From positions 1-5,563 of the forward strand of contig CAKZMS010000475.1 of the NCBI GenBank assembly GCA_937128785.1: 5,563 bases of DNA. Direction: 5' to 3'. The notes beneath the pieces are model-generated. The model was not told the origin of the DNA and made no database searches. It saw only the letters and a program-made list of their open reading frames with translations. Position 1 is the stretch's first letter, and the number at the start of each line of letters is the position of its first letter. Below are positions 1-5,563 of this stretch, in pieces. Source of the stretch: an uncultured Opitutaceae bacterium (GTDB taxonomy: Bacteria > Verrucomicrobiota > Verrucomicrobiia > Opitutales > Opitutaceae). The position numbers and the translations under genes were made by a program.

Positions 1-524
1 TCGAAATTAGGCAGGCGACCAAAGTCCGGCTGCAGGGCGGAGAGCGACTTCTGATCAGGCAACACGACCAGATGATCCCGCGACTTACCGATCCAATCGG
101 CGTCTCTCAGTCCGAGAGCCGCGAGCAACTCGGCGGTTTGGTCATCATGCTCGGCTGCAGCAGGGGGACGGCTGGGGAAATCCAGGACCGCGCGATCGAA
201 TTCGTCCTTGGTGACCGTCAGGAGCCCGCTCTGGGACTCGAAGCTGATTTGCCGCACGTCGGGCGACCGATCGAAAACGACCGTCGCCGCTGCTAGGGTG
301 GCGTGGCCACATAGGTCCACCTCGCACTCGGGCGTGAACCAGCGAAGGTGGAATCCATCGGCGGTGGGAACGTAGTAGGCAGTCTCCGACAGTCCATGCT
401 GGGTGGCGAGTTGCTGCAGTTGGTCGTCGGGCAACCACGCATTCAACGGCACAATCGCCGCAGGATTTCCGCCAAACGCCCGGGAAGTAAAGGCGTCGAT
501 CCAATAGAAGGGGAGTTGGGCCAT
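1..524 (-). CDS. PhzF-family isomerase/epimerase, N-terminal part (runs off left edge)
   Basis: This is a leftward gene whose first 174 codons are in the window; PhzF proteins are usually about 260-300 residues, so roughly the N-terminal domain is present and the C-terminal half is missing. What is seen: an N-terminal IDAFTS strand (residues 9-14), the GGNPAAIV motif (18-25), LSETAYYV (45-52) with Glu47 at the position of the family's catalytic acid, LRWFTPECEVDLCGHAT (60-76) containing the substrate-loop DLCGHAT, and a second strand pair SGLLTV. These are hallmark motifs of the PhzF/diaminopimelate-epimerase-like fold, a two-lobed cytoplasmic enzyme that isomerises or epimerises small substrates by proton transfer. 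The actual substrate cannot be read from the sequence. The ATG at 524 was chosen because it directly precedes the conserved first strand; there is only a weak GGA about 20 bases upstream. It follows the oxidoreductase gene after 61 bases on the same strand. Family call is firm; a role in phenazine synthesis is not implied. Confidence 0.93.
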   Translation of the reverse strand, partial: MAQLPFYWIDAFTSRAFGGNPAAIVPLNAWLPDDQLQQLATQHGLSETAYYVPTADGFHLRWFTPECEVDLCGHATLAAATVVFDRSPDVRQISFESQSGLLTVTKDEFDRAVLDFPSRPPAAAEHDDQTAELLAALGLRDADWIGKSRDHLVVLPDQKSLSALQPDFGRLPNF

Positions 525-585
525 GAAATGGGTAACGTCCGTTCCAGTGGAGTCCGCAAGGCGGGATCGGTGCCAGTTGGCGGGT

Positions 586-1650
586 CTATTTGATGCGAAT
601 TTCCCGACCGGTCTCCGCGGAGCGATAGATGGCATCCAGAATCTTCTGCACGGCCAGTGATTCCGCGGGTTTCACGTAGGGCTCCGCTTTGCCGAGCAAG
701 ACATCGATGAAGTGGATCATCCGGTTCTCGTTGACCAGCGGAGTGGTGGGCTCGATCTGCTCGGTGATGTAGCCCGAACGACTTGGGCGGATCAGGCGCA
801 GGGGATTCAACATGACCCCGGCGTCAGTGCCGAATACTTGGGAGGTGAAGAAGTCCCGTTCGGGCAGGTGGGCGGCCCAGGAGGCCTCCAACAACACCGT
901 GCGACCACTCTTGAGTTTGATCAATGCCACCGCCAAATCGTCGACATCGAATTTGGCGTTCTGGTCGATCTCGCCCTTCCCCCAGTTGCCATCTCCGCGT
1001 CCTAAGGGACCAAGCTGGGAGTAGGTTTGTCCACTCACGGCCGCCGCATCGAATTCGCCCATGAGGAACAGGGCACGATCCAGCGCGTGCACGCCGATAT
1101 CGTAGGTGCAGCCTCCGCCGGCGAATTGCTTTTGCGTAAACCAGGAGCCGATCCGAGGAATGCCGCTGCGGCGGGTCCAGCAGGTTTTGGCATGATAGAC
1201 GTCACCCAATTTGCCCTGATTGATGAGGTGTTTGGCCGTTTGGACCTCGGGGGAAAACCGCATGTTTTGCCCCACCATCAGCCGACGATTCTGCTTTTTG
1301 GCCGCGGTGATGAGTTTCTGGGCATCCCGAGCGCTGGTCGCCATGGGTTTGTCGACCATCACGTGCTTGCCTGACTTCAGGGCCTCGATGCCAACGGGCG
1401 CATGAAGAAAATTGGGCAGGGCGATGGATACGATGTCGATGTCGCGTCGTTTGAGCAGTTCCCGATGATCTGTCACCAGAGTTTCGATTCCATACTCGTC
1501 GGCCGCTTCGCGGCCGCGCTCCGGCGATACTTCGGCCAGCGCCACCACCCGAGCGGCGGGGTGCTGTTTAAAACTGCGAATATGATCGAGGCCGATCGCG
1601 CCGGCTCCGATTACGGCGACGTTGAAAGTGCGGGAGGGGGATTTGGGCAT
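586..1650 (-). CDS. Gfo/Idh/MocA family NAD(P)-dependent oxidoreductase
   Basis: A complete 354-residue protein, normal length for the family. The N-terminal Rossmann fold is clear: strand VAVIGAGAIG (11-20) carries the GxGxxG dinucleotide-binding motif, and Glu40 at the end of the second strand suggests NAD rather than NADP preference (inference). VMVDKPMA (98-104) is the family's EKP motif with Asp in place of Glu; Lys101 is the expected catalytic lysine. GGGCTYDIGVHALD (178-191) supplies Asp184 and His188, the conserved DxGxH pair that acts on the substrate hydroxyl. The C-terminal part is the mixed beta-sheet substrate-binding and oligomerisation domain. There is no Tat or Sec signal peptide, unlike many exported planctomycete/verrucomicrobial members, so it should be cytoplasmic. 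It begins 31 bases after the TIM-barrel gene, a classic partner. The likely reaction is oxidation or reduction of a sugar, inositol or similar polyol; the exact substrate is unknown. The ATG at 1650 has no visible Shine-Dalgarno site but is followed at once by the first strand. Confidence 0.96.
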   Translation of the reverse strand: MPKSPSRTFNVAVIGAGAIGLDHIRSFKQHPAARVVALAEVSPERGREAADEYGIETLVTDHRELLKRRDIDIVSIALPNFLHAPVGIEALKSGKHVMVDKPMATSARDAQKLITAAKKQNRRLMVGQNMRFSPEVQTAKHLINQGKLGDVYHAKTCWTRRSGIPRIGSWFTQKQFAGGGCTYDIGVHALDRALFLMGEFDAAAVSGQTYSQLGPLGRGDGNWGKGEIDQNAKFDVDDLAVALIKLKSGRTVLLEASWAAHLPERDFFTSQVFGTDAGVMLNPLRLIRPSRSGYITEQIEPTTPLVNENRMIHFIDVLLGKAEPYVKPAESLAVQKILDAIYRSAETGREIRIK

Positions 1651-1681
1651 AGGGTTGGGAAGAGCGGCTAAGTTTCCGTAG

Positions 1682-2419
1682 TCAGACCCGGTTCCAGGCC
1701 TGCATCTGCGCGAAGGAAAGCTTCACGGACTCGAGTGGGGCATGATTGTATTTCTCCACTTCGATGACCTGCCACTCGACGGCACCGATGCTGTCTGCGG
1801 CCTCGAACACGGCGGGAAAGTCCACCGGACCGGAGCCGATCTCCATCTCGTCCTTAATATGGAGCAGTCGAATGCGACGACCCTGCTCGCGGATCATCTT
1901 CGCCGGGTCCTGTCCACCGGCGTGCACCCAATAGACATCCGCCTCGAAACCGAGGTTTTCCGGGCTGGCGCTATCGAGGAGCCAATCGATACCGGGACGT
2001 TGATCCTGCAGCGCGATTTCGTGGGCGTGATTGTGGTAGTGAAACCGAAAGCCCATGCCCCGGAGGCGGGCTCCGATTGAGTTGAGTTCGGCCCCGATGG
2101 TGCGGCAGGCTTCCGCGGACCGGTAGTGATCAACTGGCCAGAACGGGCAGATAATGTCACGGGTCTCGCACAGCAGGGCCTCGGAAATGACGGCGTTGAA
2201 CTCCCCCCGCAAGCGGTCGATGCCAATGTGCATGCCGGAAACCACCAACCCGGCATCCTTGATGGCCTGCGCGGCCTCGGCGGCCTCGAGATTACCATAG
2301 CCCGCGGTCTCGACGCCGTGGTAGCCGATTTCGGCCACTTTCTTTACGGTGGACGCGAAGTCTTCGGCTGTGTCATCGCGAACGGACCAGAGTTGGAGGG
2401 AAGTGCGGGGGAGAGGCAT
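1682..2419 (-). CDS. Sugar phosphate isomerase/epimerase-like TIM barrel protein
   Basis: A complete 245-residue protein of the xylose isomerase-like TIM barrel (AP endonuclease 2) superfamily. Strand 1 with the SLQLWSVRDD opening (7-16) and IGYHGVETAGYG (31-42, with Glu37) are typical of the bacterial sugar isomerase/epimerase group often found beside Gfo/Idh/MocA enzymes. Candidate metal ligands at the barrel mouth are the His cluster FHYHNHAHE (126-134), Asp161 in FEADVYW, His187 in LLHIKDE and Glu220/Glu222 in VIEVE. The family uses a divalent metal to interconvert keto- and aldo-sugars or epimerise them; related proteins act as inosose dehydratases or hydroxypyruvate isomerases. The HYHNH form in place of a plain Glu on the middle strand is common in this subgroup. 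There is no signal peptide, so a cytoplasmic location is expected. The gene sits between the ATP-grasp fusion (83-base gap) and the oxidoreductase (31-base gap). The substrate cannot be assigned. The start at 2419 fits, with only a weak TGGG upstream. Confidence 0.92.
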   Translation of the reverse strand: MPLPRTSLQLWSVRDDTAEDFASTVKKVAEIGYHGVETAGYGNLEAAEAAQAIKDAGLVVSGMHIGIDRLRGEFNAVISEALLCETRDIICPFWPVDHYRSAEACRTIGAELNSIGARLRGMGFRFHYHNHAHEIALQDQRPGIDWLLDSASPENLGFEADVYWVHAGGQDPAKMIREQGRRIRLLHIKDEMEIGSGPVDFPAVFEAADSIGAVEWQVIEVEKYNHAPLESVKLSFAQMQAWNRV

Positions 2420-2502
2420 GGCCCAGAATTAGGGGATCGGGATACGCCGGGTCAATCCGGTGACCGTCGCTTGGATCGGTAAGGCGCTGAACGTGGACTG
2501 CG
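2420..2502 (-). other. Intergenic gap between the ATP-grasp fusion and TIM-barrel genes
   Basis: This 83-base spacer is the longest gap in the leftward run and the likeliest place for an internal promoter or processing site. It holds one short hairpin, CCGG(GTCAAT)CCGG on the plus strand, extendable by a G-T pair, without a following T-tract in either direction. I therefore do not call a terminator, and read-through into the downstream enzymes stays plausible. Confidence 0.4.
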
Positions 2503-4995
2503 CTAGGAGAATTTCAGTTCCGACTGTGTATCATCAGGTTTGATACGAGCTTGGTGGCTGAAGTAGTAGTCGCCGAAGGATTCGTGTAAGTCGTCGAGTT
2601 GGGCCGCAATCGAGTCCAATACCTCGTCGAGCGGGGTTTTGTTTTTTGACCTACGCAACGAGGGTTCGAAGTAAGGGTCCAAATCAAGGTGCTCCAGGGT
2701 GGCGATGCCCGCTTTCACGGCCTCAATTGGGGGGATTTGGCCAGTCTCACCGGTGAAGCGATGGATGGCGCTGAGCCCCTGTTCCATTTCCCGCAGATTG
2801 TGGAGAATGCTTCGCGGGGCATCCTCCTGTTGGAGCAACAACTGGGCAACAAGTCGGGGTTGGCTGCGGGTGCGGAAGAGTCGACGGTAGGCGTCCTGCG
2901 ATCCCAGCATGCGCAGGAGAGCGGAAAGCTCGGGGTTATCCCGATACGGGATGGCTCGGGGAGAGGTCCTGTGATCCGGCTCATTGGTGGTCTCGGGCAG
3001 CACGTGGATCAAGGTGGCGGCCGTGAACGCAGCCCGTTCGAGTTGCTTGCCGATTTGCATGAAATACCACCCGGCATCATGCAGCATGGTGCGCGCCGTG
3101 GACCCCAGGCAGGCGTTGATGGCAACCAGGACTGCTTTGAGCGACTGCGTGGCCATCCGAGCTCTCGCGCTGCGGGCAACTTTACTTTTGCCAGCTGGTA
3201 TCTGACCAAGGTTGGCGCGGAGTTTCAGGTCGATATCATTCAGAATACGGCCGGCCTCGGGGCTGACCCACTCCCGAAGTTCGCGGGCATTGGCGGCGGC
3301 GGCCCCGACGGTGTTCAGCAATGAACTGGGATGGCGTCGGTCGAGGGTCATGCGCCACATCATGTCCTCGGTCAGGAGGCGCCGCGGGTTCGCTCGAGCA
3401 TCGATTTTCTCCTGTTCATGACCAGTGGCGGCAAGCAGCCCCCGCCAAAGCGGCAGCCACTTTTTGCGCTCGGCGGCGGGAATCTCCTCCAGCGCCACAT
3501 CGTCAAGAATGCCCAGCATGCGGGCGGTGGACTCCGCGCGCTCCAGATATCGACCCAACCAAAAAAGCGACTCGGCGGCGCGCGAACTGGGGGGAGGCAG
3601 TTTGTTTTCGAAACCGACGGGATCTTCGAGATCCGCGAGATTGCCGGGGGCCTCCTGGTCCGGAGAGAGGACGACCACATCCGCACATCGGCCGACACGA
3701 TCCCGCGGATGCGGCCCCGGGCCGATATTTACGATTCCGCCCGGCAGCGCGGAGGAAGCCATGCCGGAAGTCAGCGCGAAGGCACTGAATCTAAATCCGG
3801 GATCCCGCTTCCTTCCGGCTACCAAAGGAAGCGAGTCCCACCTCTCCCGTGCCACAAAACCTGCCGGGGATTCGCGGACCGTTTTCGGGAGACGACCAGG
3901 GCCGAGTTTGATGCGCGGTTCGAGCGGTGAACCGATCCGCGCGGAGTGAAGGGGAAGCACATCGAGGCTGTTGGAGCGCTCCAAGATGGCGTCCACGTGA
4001 TCAGTGTCGGTGAAGACCCACGTGGGAAGGGAAGGCAGCAGCAGTCGCTCGCCCAAATAAAACCGGCAAAGCGCGGGCAGGTAGGCCGCCAATGCACGGC
4101 TTTCGGCCACACCCGATCCGATAGCGTTGGCGACTGTTACGTTTCCAGCGCGGATACACTGCATCAGGCCGGGGATGCCGGCACTCTCGATTTCGGTGGA
4201 GAAGACGACCGGATCGATGTGGGCGTCGTTGACCCGCCGATAAATGACGTCGACCCGCTCGAGCCCGGCCACGGTTTTGAAGAATACCTGATTGCCCAAA
4301 ACGAGGAGATCGCTGCCCTGGGCCAGGCGGATGCCCATCTTGCGGGCGAGAAAAGAGTGTTCGGAGTAGAAGGGGTATCGTGGACCGGTGGTGAGAAATA
4401 CCATGGTTGGCCGTTTGACCTTCCGCGGCGCCAAACGACGAAGGCAGTCCACCAAATCCAGCGGTGCATTGATGATGGAATGGTAGTCGGGGAGCTCGCG
4501 GTAGTAGTCAGCCGCTTCCTGGGTGAGAAAACGGCGATTCTGCACTGCATAGCTCAATCCGACTGGAGCATTGGTATGGGTTTCGGCCACCTGCCATCCC
4601 TTTTCGGTCTTAACCAAATCAAACCTGATCAGTGATGCGGGATCCATCCGATCCGGCGTCAAACCCAGGCAGGGGCGCCGGTAGTAGGGATCAGCCAGAG
4701 TGAATTCGGGCGGGACGACGTTTGCACGGAGTGATTCCTGCGCCCCGTAGAGATCACTGAGGAACGCGTTGATCAGCCGCGCACGTTGGGTGATGCCCCT
4801 GGCGAGGGCCCGCCACTCGCTGGCGGGGATGATCAGGGGAGTGGGTTCCAGATCCCAGAAGGCTTCGCGGGACTGGTCCGGGGAGGGTGATAGATCCGTA
4901 AGGCCGGCGTCACGAATGGATTGGCGAAGTCGATTCCTCAGCGGTCGAATTTGCGCAGAGGGGAGTTGAGGGATCGATCGGGAGCGTTTTGGCAC
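2503..4995 (-). CDS. Circularly permuted type 2 ATP-grasp / alpha-E fusion protein
   Basis: A complete 830-residue two-part protein. Residues about 40-450 match the circularly permuted type 2 ATP-grasp family (DUF404/DUF407): EWRALARGITQRARLINAFL (60-79), DLYGAQ (81-86), a FDLVKTEKGWQVAETHTNAP core (125-144), VIYRRVNDAHIDP (250-262), RAGNVTVANAIGSGVAESRA (282-301), FYLGERLLLP (312-321) and a LPGG turn (417-420). Residues about 468-810 are an alpha-E domain, mainly helical: SRAAESLFWLGRYLERAEST (471-490), NAREL near 569 and the second ERA signature GKQLERAAFTAA (649-660). In the literature these two domains, usually separate adjacent genes, are predicted to form peptide ligase/amidoligase systems; that is prediction, not shown chemistry. 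Several nucleotide-binding positions look lost (see findings). There is no signal peptide or membrane segment. The GTG at 4995 is the first possible start: an in-frame TGA lies 15 bases before it, the next Met is residue 117, and the preceding bases are pyrimidine-rich with no ribosome binding site. It is the first gene of the leftward run. Confidence 0.93.
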   Translation of the reverse strand: MPKRSRSIPQLPSAQIRPLRNRLRQSIRDAGLTDLSPSPDQSREAFWDLEPTPLIIPASEWRALARGITQRARLINAFLSDLYGAQESLRANVVPPEFTLADPYYRRPCLGLTPDRMDPASLIRFDLVKTEKGWQVAETHTNAPVGLSYAVQNRRFLTQEAADYYRELPDYHSIINAPLDLVDCLRRLAPRKVKRPTMVFLTTGPRYPFYSEHSFLARKMGIRLAQGSDLLVLGNQVFFKTVAGLERVDVIYRRVNDAHIDPVVFSTEIESAGIPGLMQCIRAGNVTVANAIGSGVAESRALAAYLPALCRFYLGERLLLPSLPTWVFTDTDHVDAILERSNSLDVLPLHSARIGSPLEPRIKLGPGRLPKTVRESPAGFVARERWDSLPLVAGRKRDPGFRFSAFALTSGMASSALPGGIVNIGPGPHPRDRVGRCADVVVLSPDQEAPGNLADLEDPVGFENKLPPPSSRAAESLFWLGRYLERAESTARMLGILDDVALEEIPAAERKKWLPLWRGLLAATGHEQEKIDARANPRRLLTEDMMWRMTLDRRHPSSLLNTVGAAAANARELREWVSPEAGRILNDIDLKLRANLGQIPAGKSKVARSARARMATQSLKAVLVAINACLGSTARTMLHDAGWYFMQIGKQLERAAFTAATLIHVLPETTNEPDHRTSPRAIPYRDNPELSALLRMLGSQDAYRRLFRTRSQPRLVAQLLLQQEDAPRSILHNLREMEQGLSAIHRFTGETGQIPPIEAVKAGIATLEHLDLDPYFEPSLRRSKNKTPLDEVLDSIAAQLDDLHESFGDYYFSHQARIKPDDTQSELKFS

Positions 4996-5009
4996 GGGAG
5001 GAAAGGGGA

Positions 5010-5040
5010 TTCATAGGATCAGTCCCCGAGCGTGAATCAA
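5010..5040 (-). promoter_or_regulatory. Candidate sigma70-like promoter for the ATP-grasp fusion gene
   Basis: Read on the minus strand, TTGATT (5040-5035) resembles a -35 box and TATGAA (5015-5010) a -10 box, with a 19-base spacer, slightly longer than ideal. Transcription would then begin around 5003, only about eight bases before the GTG start, giving a nearly leaderless message. That would fit the absence of a ribosome binding site. The match is by eye and could be chance. Confidence 0.22.
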
Positions 5041-5110
5041 GCCCACGTGCGGTGGCGCGGTAAAATCTCCGTGGTTGCCTATCCGGGTGTTTCCCGACAC
5101 GTCTGATCCT
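5015..5110. repeat. 8-base inverted repeat bracketing the divergent intergenic region
   Basis: AGGATCAG at 5015-5022 is matched by its exact reverse complement CTGATCCT at 5103-5110; allowing one mismatch, the match extends to 9 of 10 bases. The copies lie about 20 bases upstream of the GTG of the leftward gene and 7 bases upstream of the ATG of the rightward gene. They could be paired operator half-sites or a loop-forming pair, but an 8-base match can occur by chance. Confidence 0.35.
5061..5066 (+). promoter_or_regulatory. Candidate -10 element for the Arg/Gly-rich gene
   Basis: TAAAAT differs from the TATAAT consensus at one position and stands out in GC-rich surroundings, 51 bases before the ATG at 5118. 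No good -35 box is seen about 17 bases upstream, so this is only a weak candidate. Confidence 0.2.
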
Positions 5111-5117
5111 TTACGTT

Positions 5118-5563
5118 ATGTTTAAGAAGATTATTTCGGCGTTCAAACGCTCCTCCAAGCCAGCGTCTGATGCCGCGACCCCCGCCAAAGCGGATCGCCC
5201 CAAGAAGTCCAGATCAGGCTCTCCTCGCGGCGAGCGTTCCCCGAGTAGTGGTGACGCTCCAAAGACCAATAAGCGTTCCCGGAGTCGTAATCCGCGGACC
5301 GAGCGTGGGGGCGAAGGCTCCTCCCGCAACCGCGGCGGCGAACGCTCGTCGGGCGGTGGCGAACGCCGCAACCGGTCACGCGGTGGTGACGGGGAAGGAC
5401 GCGGACGGGGAGCAGGCGGTGGCCGGCGCGGTCGTGGCGCGGATCGTAACGAACGTCGGGGAGGCCGACCTGCTCGCGATGATTTTGAGCATCCCCGTCA
5501 GGAATCGATCAAGCCGGCGACGCCGGTTGACATTCCGGCTCAGGACACGGAATTCAGCACACT
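5118..5563 (+). CDS. Arg/Gly/Ser-rich basic protein, N-terminal part; possible DEAD-box RNA helicase leader (runs off right edge)
   Basis: The first 148 residues of a rightward gene. It opens with a short cationic amphipathic stretch, MFKKIISAFKR (1-11), then about 110 residues of low-complexity, almost certainly disordered sequence rich in Arg, Gly, Ser and Glu, with degenerate RGGER/GGGER/RGRG units between about 64 and 118. From about 122 the composition changes to DDFEHPRQESIKPATPVD and ends with DTEFST at the window edge. RGG-type tails bind RNA and are found on bacterial DEAD-box helicases, RNase E-like proteins and some ribosome-associated proteins. The closing EFST is the kind of sequence that precedes the Q-motif region of a DEAD-box helicase, so I favour that, but no helicase motif is in the window. 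The reading frame is supported by the ATG, the absence of stops to the edge and the coherent switch in composition. No clear Shine-Dalgarno precedes the ATG. It is divergent from the ATP-grasp fusion gene. Confidence 0.7.
   Translation, partial: MFKKIISAFKRSSKPASDAATPAKADRPKKSRSGSPRGERSPSSGDAPKTNKRSRSRNPRTERGGEGSSRNRGGERSSGGGERRNRSRGGDGEGRGRGAGGGRRGRGADRNERRGGRPARDDFEHPRQESIKPATPVDIPAQDTEFST

Larger units (their letters stand above)
4996..5117. promoter_or_regulatory. Divergent intergenic region
   Basis: These 122 bases separate the starts of the leftward ATP-grasp fusion and the rightward Arg/Gly-rich gene, so promoters for both should lie here or overlap the ends. The segment contains candidate -10 elements in both directions, a CACGTG palindrome at 5044-5049 and a perfect 8-base inverted repeat near its two ends (annotated separately). 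The placement is firm from gene orientation; the individual elements are weak. Confidence 0.65.

Noticed and set aside
145..504. Minus-strand 119-residue open frame within the PhzF gene
   Set aside because: It is the alternative frame of the PhzF gene; its translation is Arg/Pro-rich with no fold motifs, while the neighbouring frame gives all PhzF hallmarks.
554..564. Small hairpin CCGCAAGGCGG between the oxidoreductase and PhzF genes
   Set aside because: The stem is only four base pairs and is not followed by a T-tract, so it is not a credible terminator.
1027..1374. Plus-strand open frame opposite the oxidoreductase
   Set aside because: Antisense shadow; the minus-strand frame carries the full Rossmann and catalytic motifs.
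2689..4635. Several long plus-strand open frames (for example 2689-3324, 3331-3930, 3946-4635) opposite the ATP-grasp fusion
   Set aside because: High-GC antisense shadows of a well-supported 830-codon gene; their translations lack recognisable motifs.
5044..5049. CACGTG palindrome in the intergenic region
   Set aside because: A six-base palindrome is expected by chance at this GC content, and no flanking symmetry extends it.
5111..5379. Two minus-strand Arg/Pro-rich open frames opposite the Arg/Gly-rich gene
   Set aside because: They arise from the repetitive GC-rich DNA of the plus-strand gene and would run into the divergent intergenic region without a plausible start signal.
1..5563. 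Search by eye for tRNA, CRISPR, insertion sequence ends, integrase and attachment sites
   Set aside because: No cloverleaf-like segments, regularly spaced repeats, transposase motifs or terminal inverted repeats were seen.

Overview
The window holds five protein genes and no RNA genes, insertion sequences, CRISPR arrays or integrases that I can see. DNA is GC-rich (roughly 58-60% by eye), genes are tightly packed, and most starts lack a good Shine-Dalgarno site. Together with the gene content (Gfo/Idh/MocA oxidoreductase beside a xylose-isomerase-like TIM barrel, and a fused permuted ATP-grasp/alpha-E protein), this suggests a bacterium of the Planctomycetes-Verrucomicrobia group, with Verrucomicrobiota as my best guess. 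That placement is inference from gene style, not from a marker gene.

Layout. Four genes run leftward on the minus strand. In transcription order they are: an 830-residue fusion of a circularly permuted type 2 ATP-grasp region with an alpha-E domain (4995 to 2503, GTG start); a sugar phosphate isomerase/epimerase-like TIM barrel (2419 to 1682); a Gfo/Idh/MocA NAD(P)-dependent oxidoreductase (1650 to 586); and the first 174 residues of a PhzF-family isomerase (from 524, cut by the left edge of the window). Gaps are 83, 31 and 61 bases with no convincing terminator, so a single transcript is plausible. On the plus strand, divergent from these across a 122-base intergenic region, the N-terminal 148 residues of a strongly basic Arg/Gly/Ser-rich protein begin at 5118 and run off the right edge. 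This may be the disordered leader of a DEAD-box RNA helicase, but the catalytic part lies outside the window.

How they may work together. The TIM barrel and the Gfo/Idh/MocA enzyme form a common pairing for sugar or inositol-type interconversion (isomerise, then oxidise or reduce). PhzF proteins isomerise or epimerise small amino-acid-like or cyclic substrates. ATP-grasp/alpha-E proteins belong to predicted peptide-ligase or amidoligase systems that usually travel with transglutaminase-like proteins and the Anbu proteasome homologue. None of those partners lies in the leftward gene run shown here.

The most notable points are that the ATP-grasp half seems to have lost several residues expected for ATP binding, and that it heads an unusual run of small-molecule enzymes. 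The Arg/Gly-rich leader and an inverted repeat bracketing the divergent intergenic region are secondary leads. I do not see clear proof of a wholly new system.
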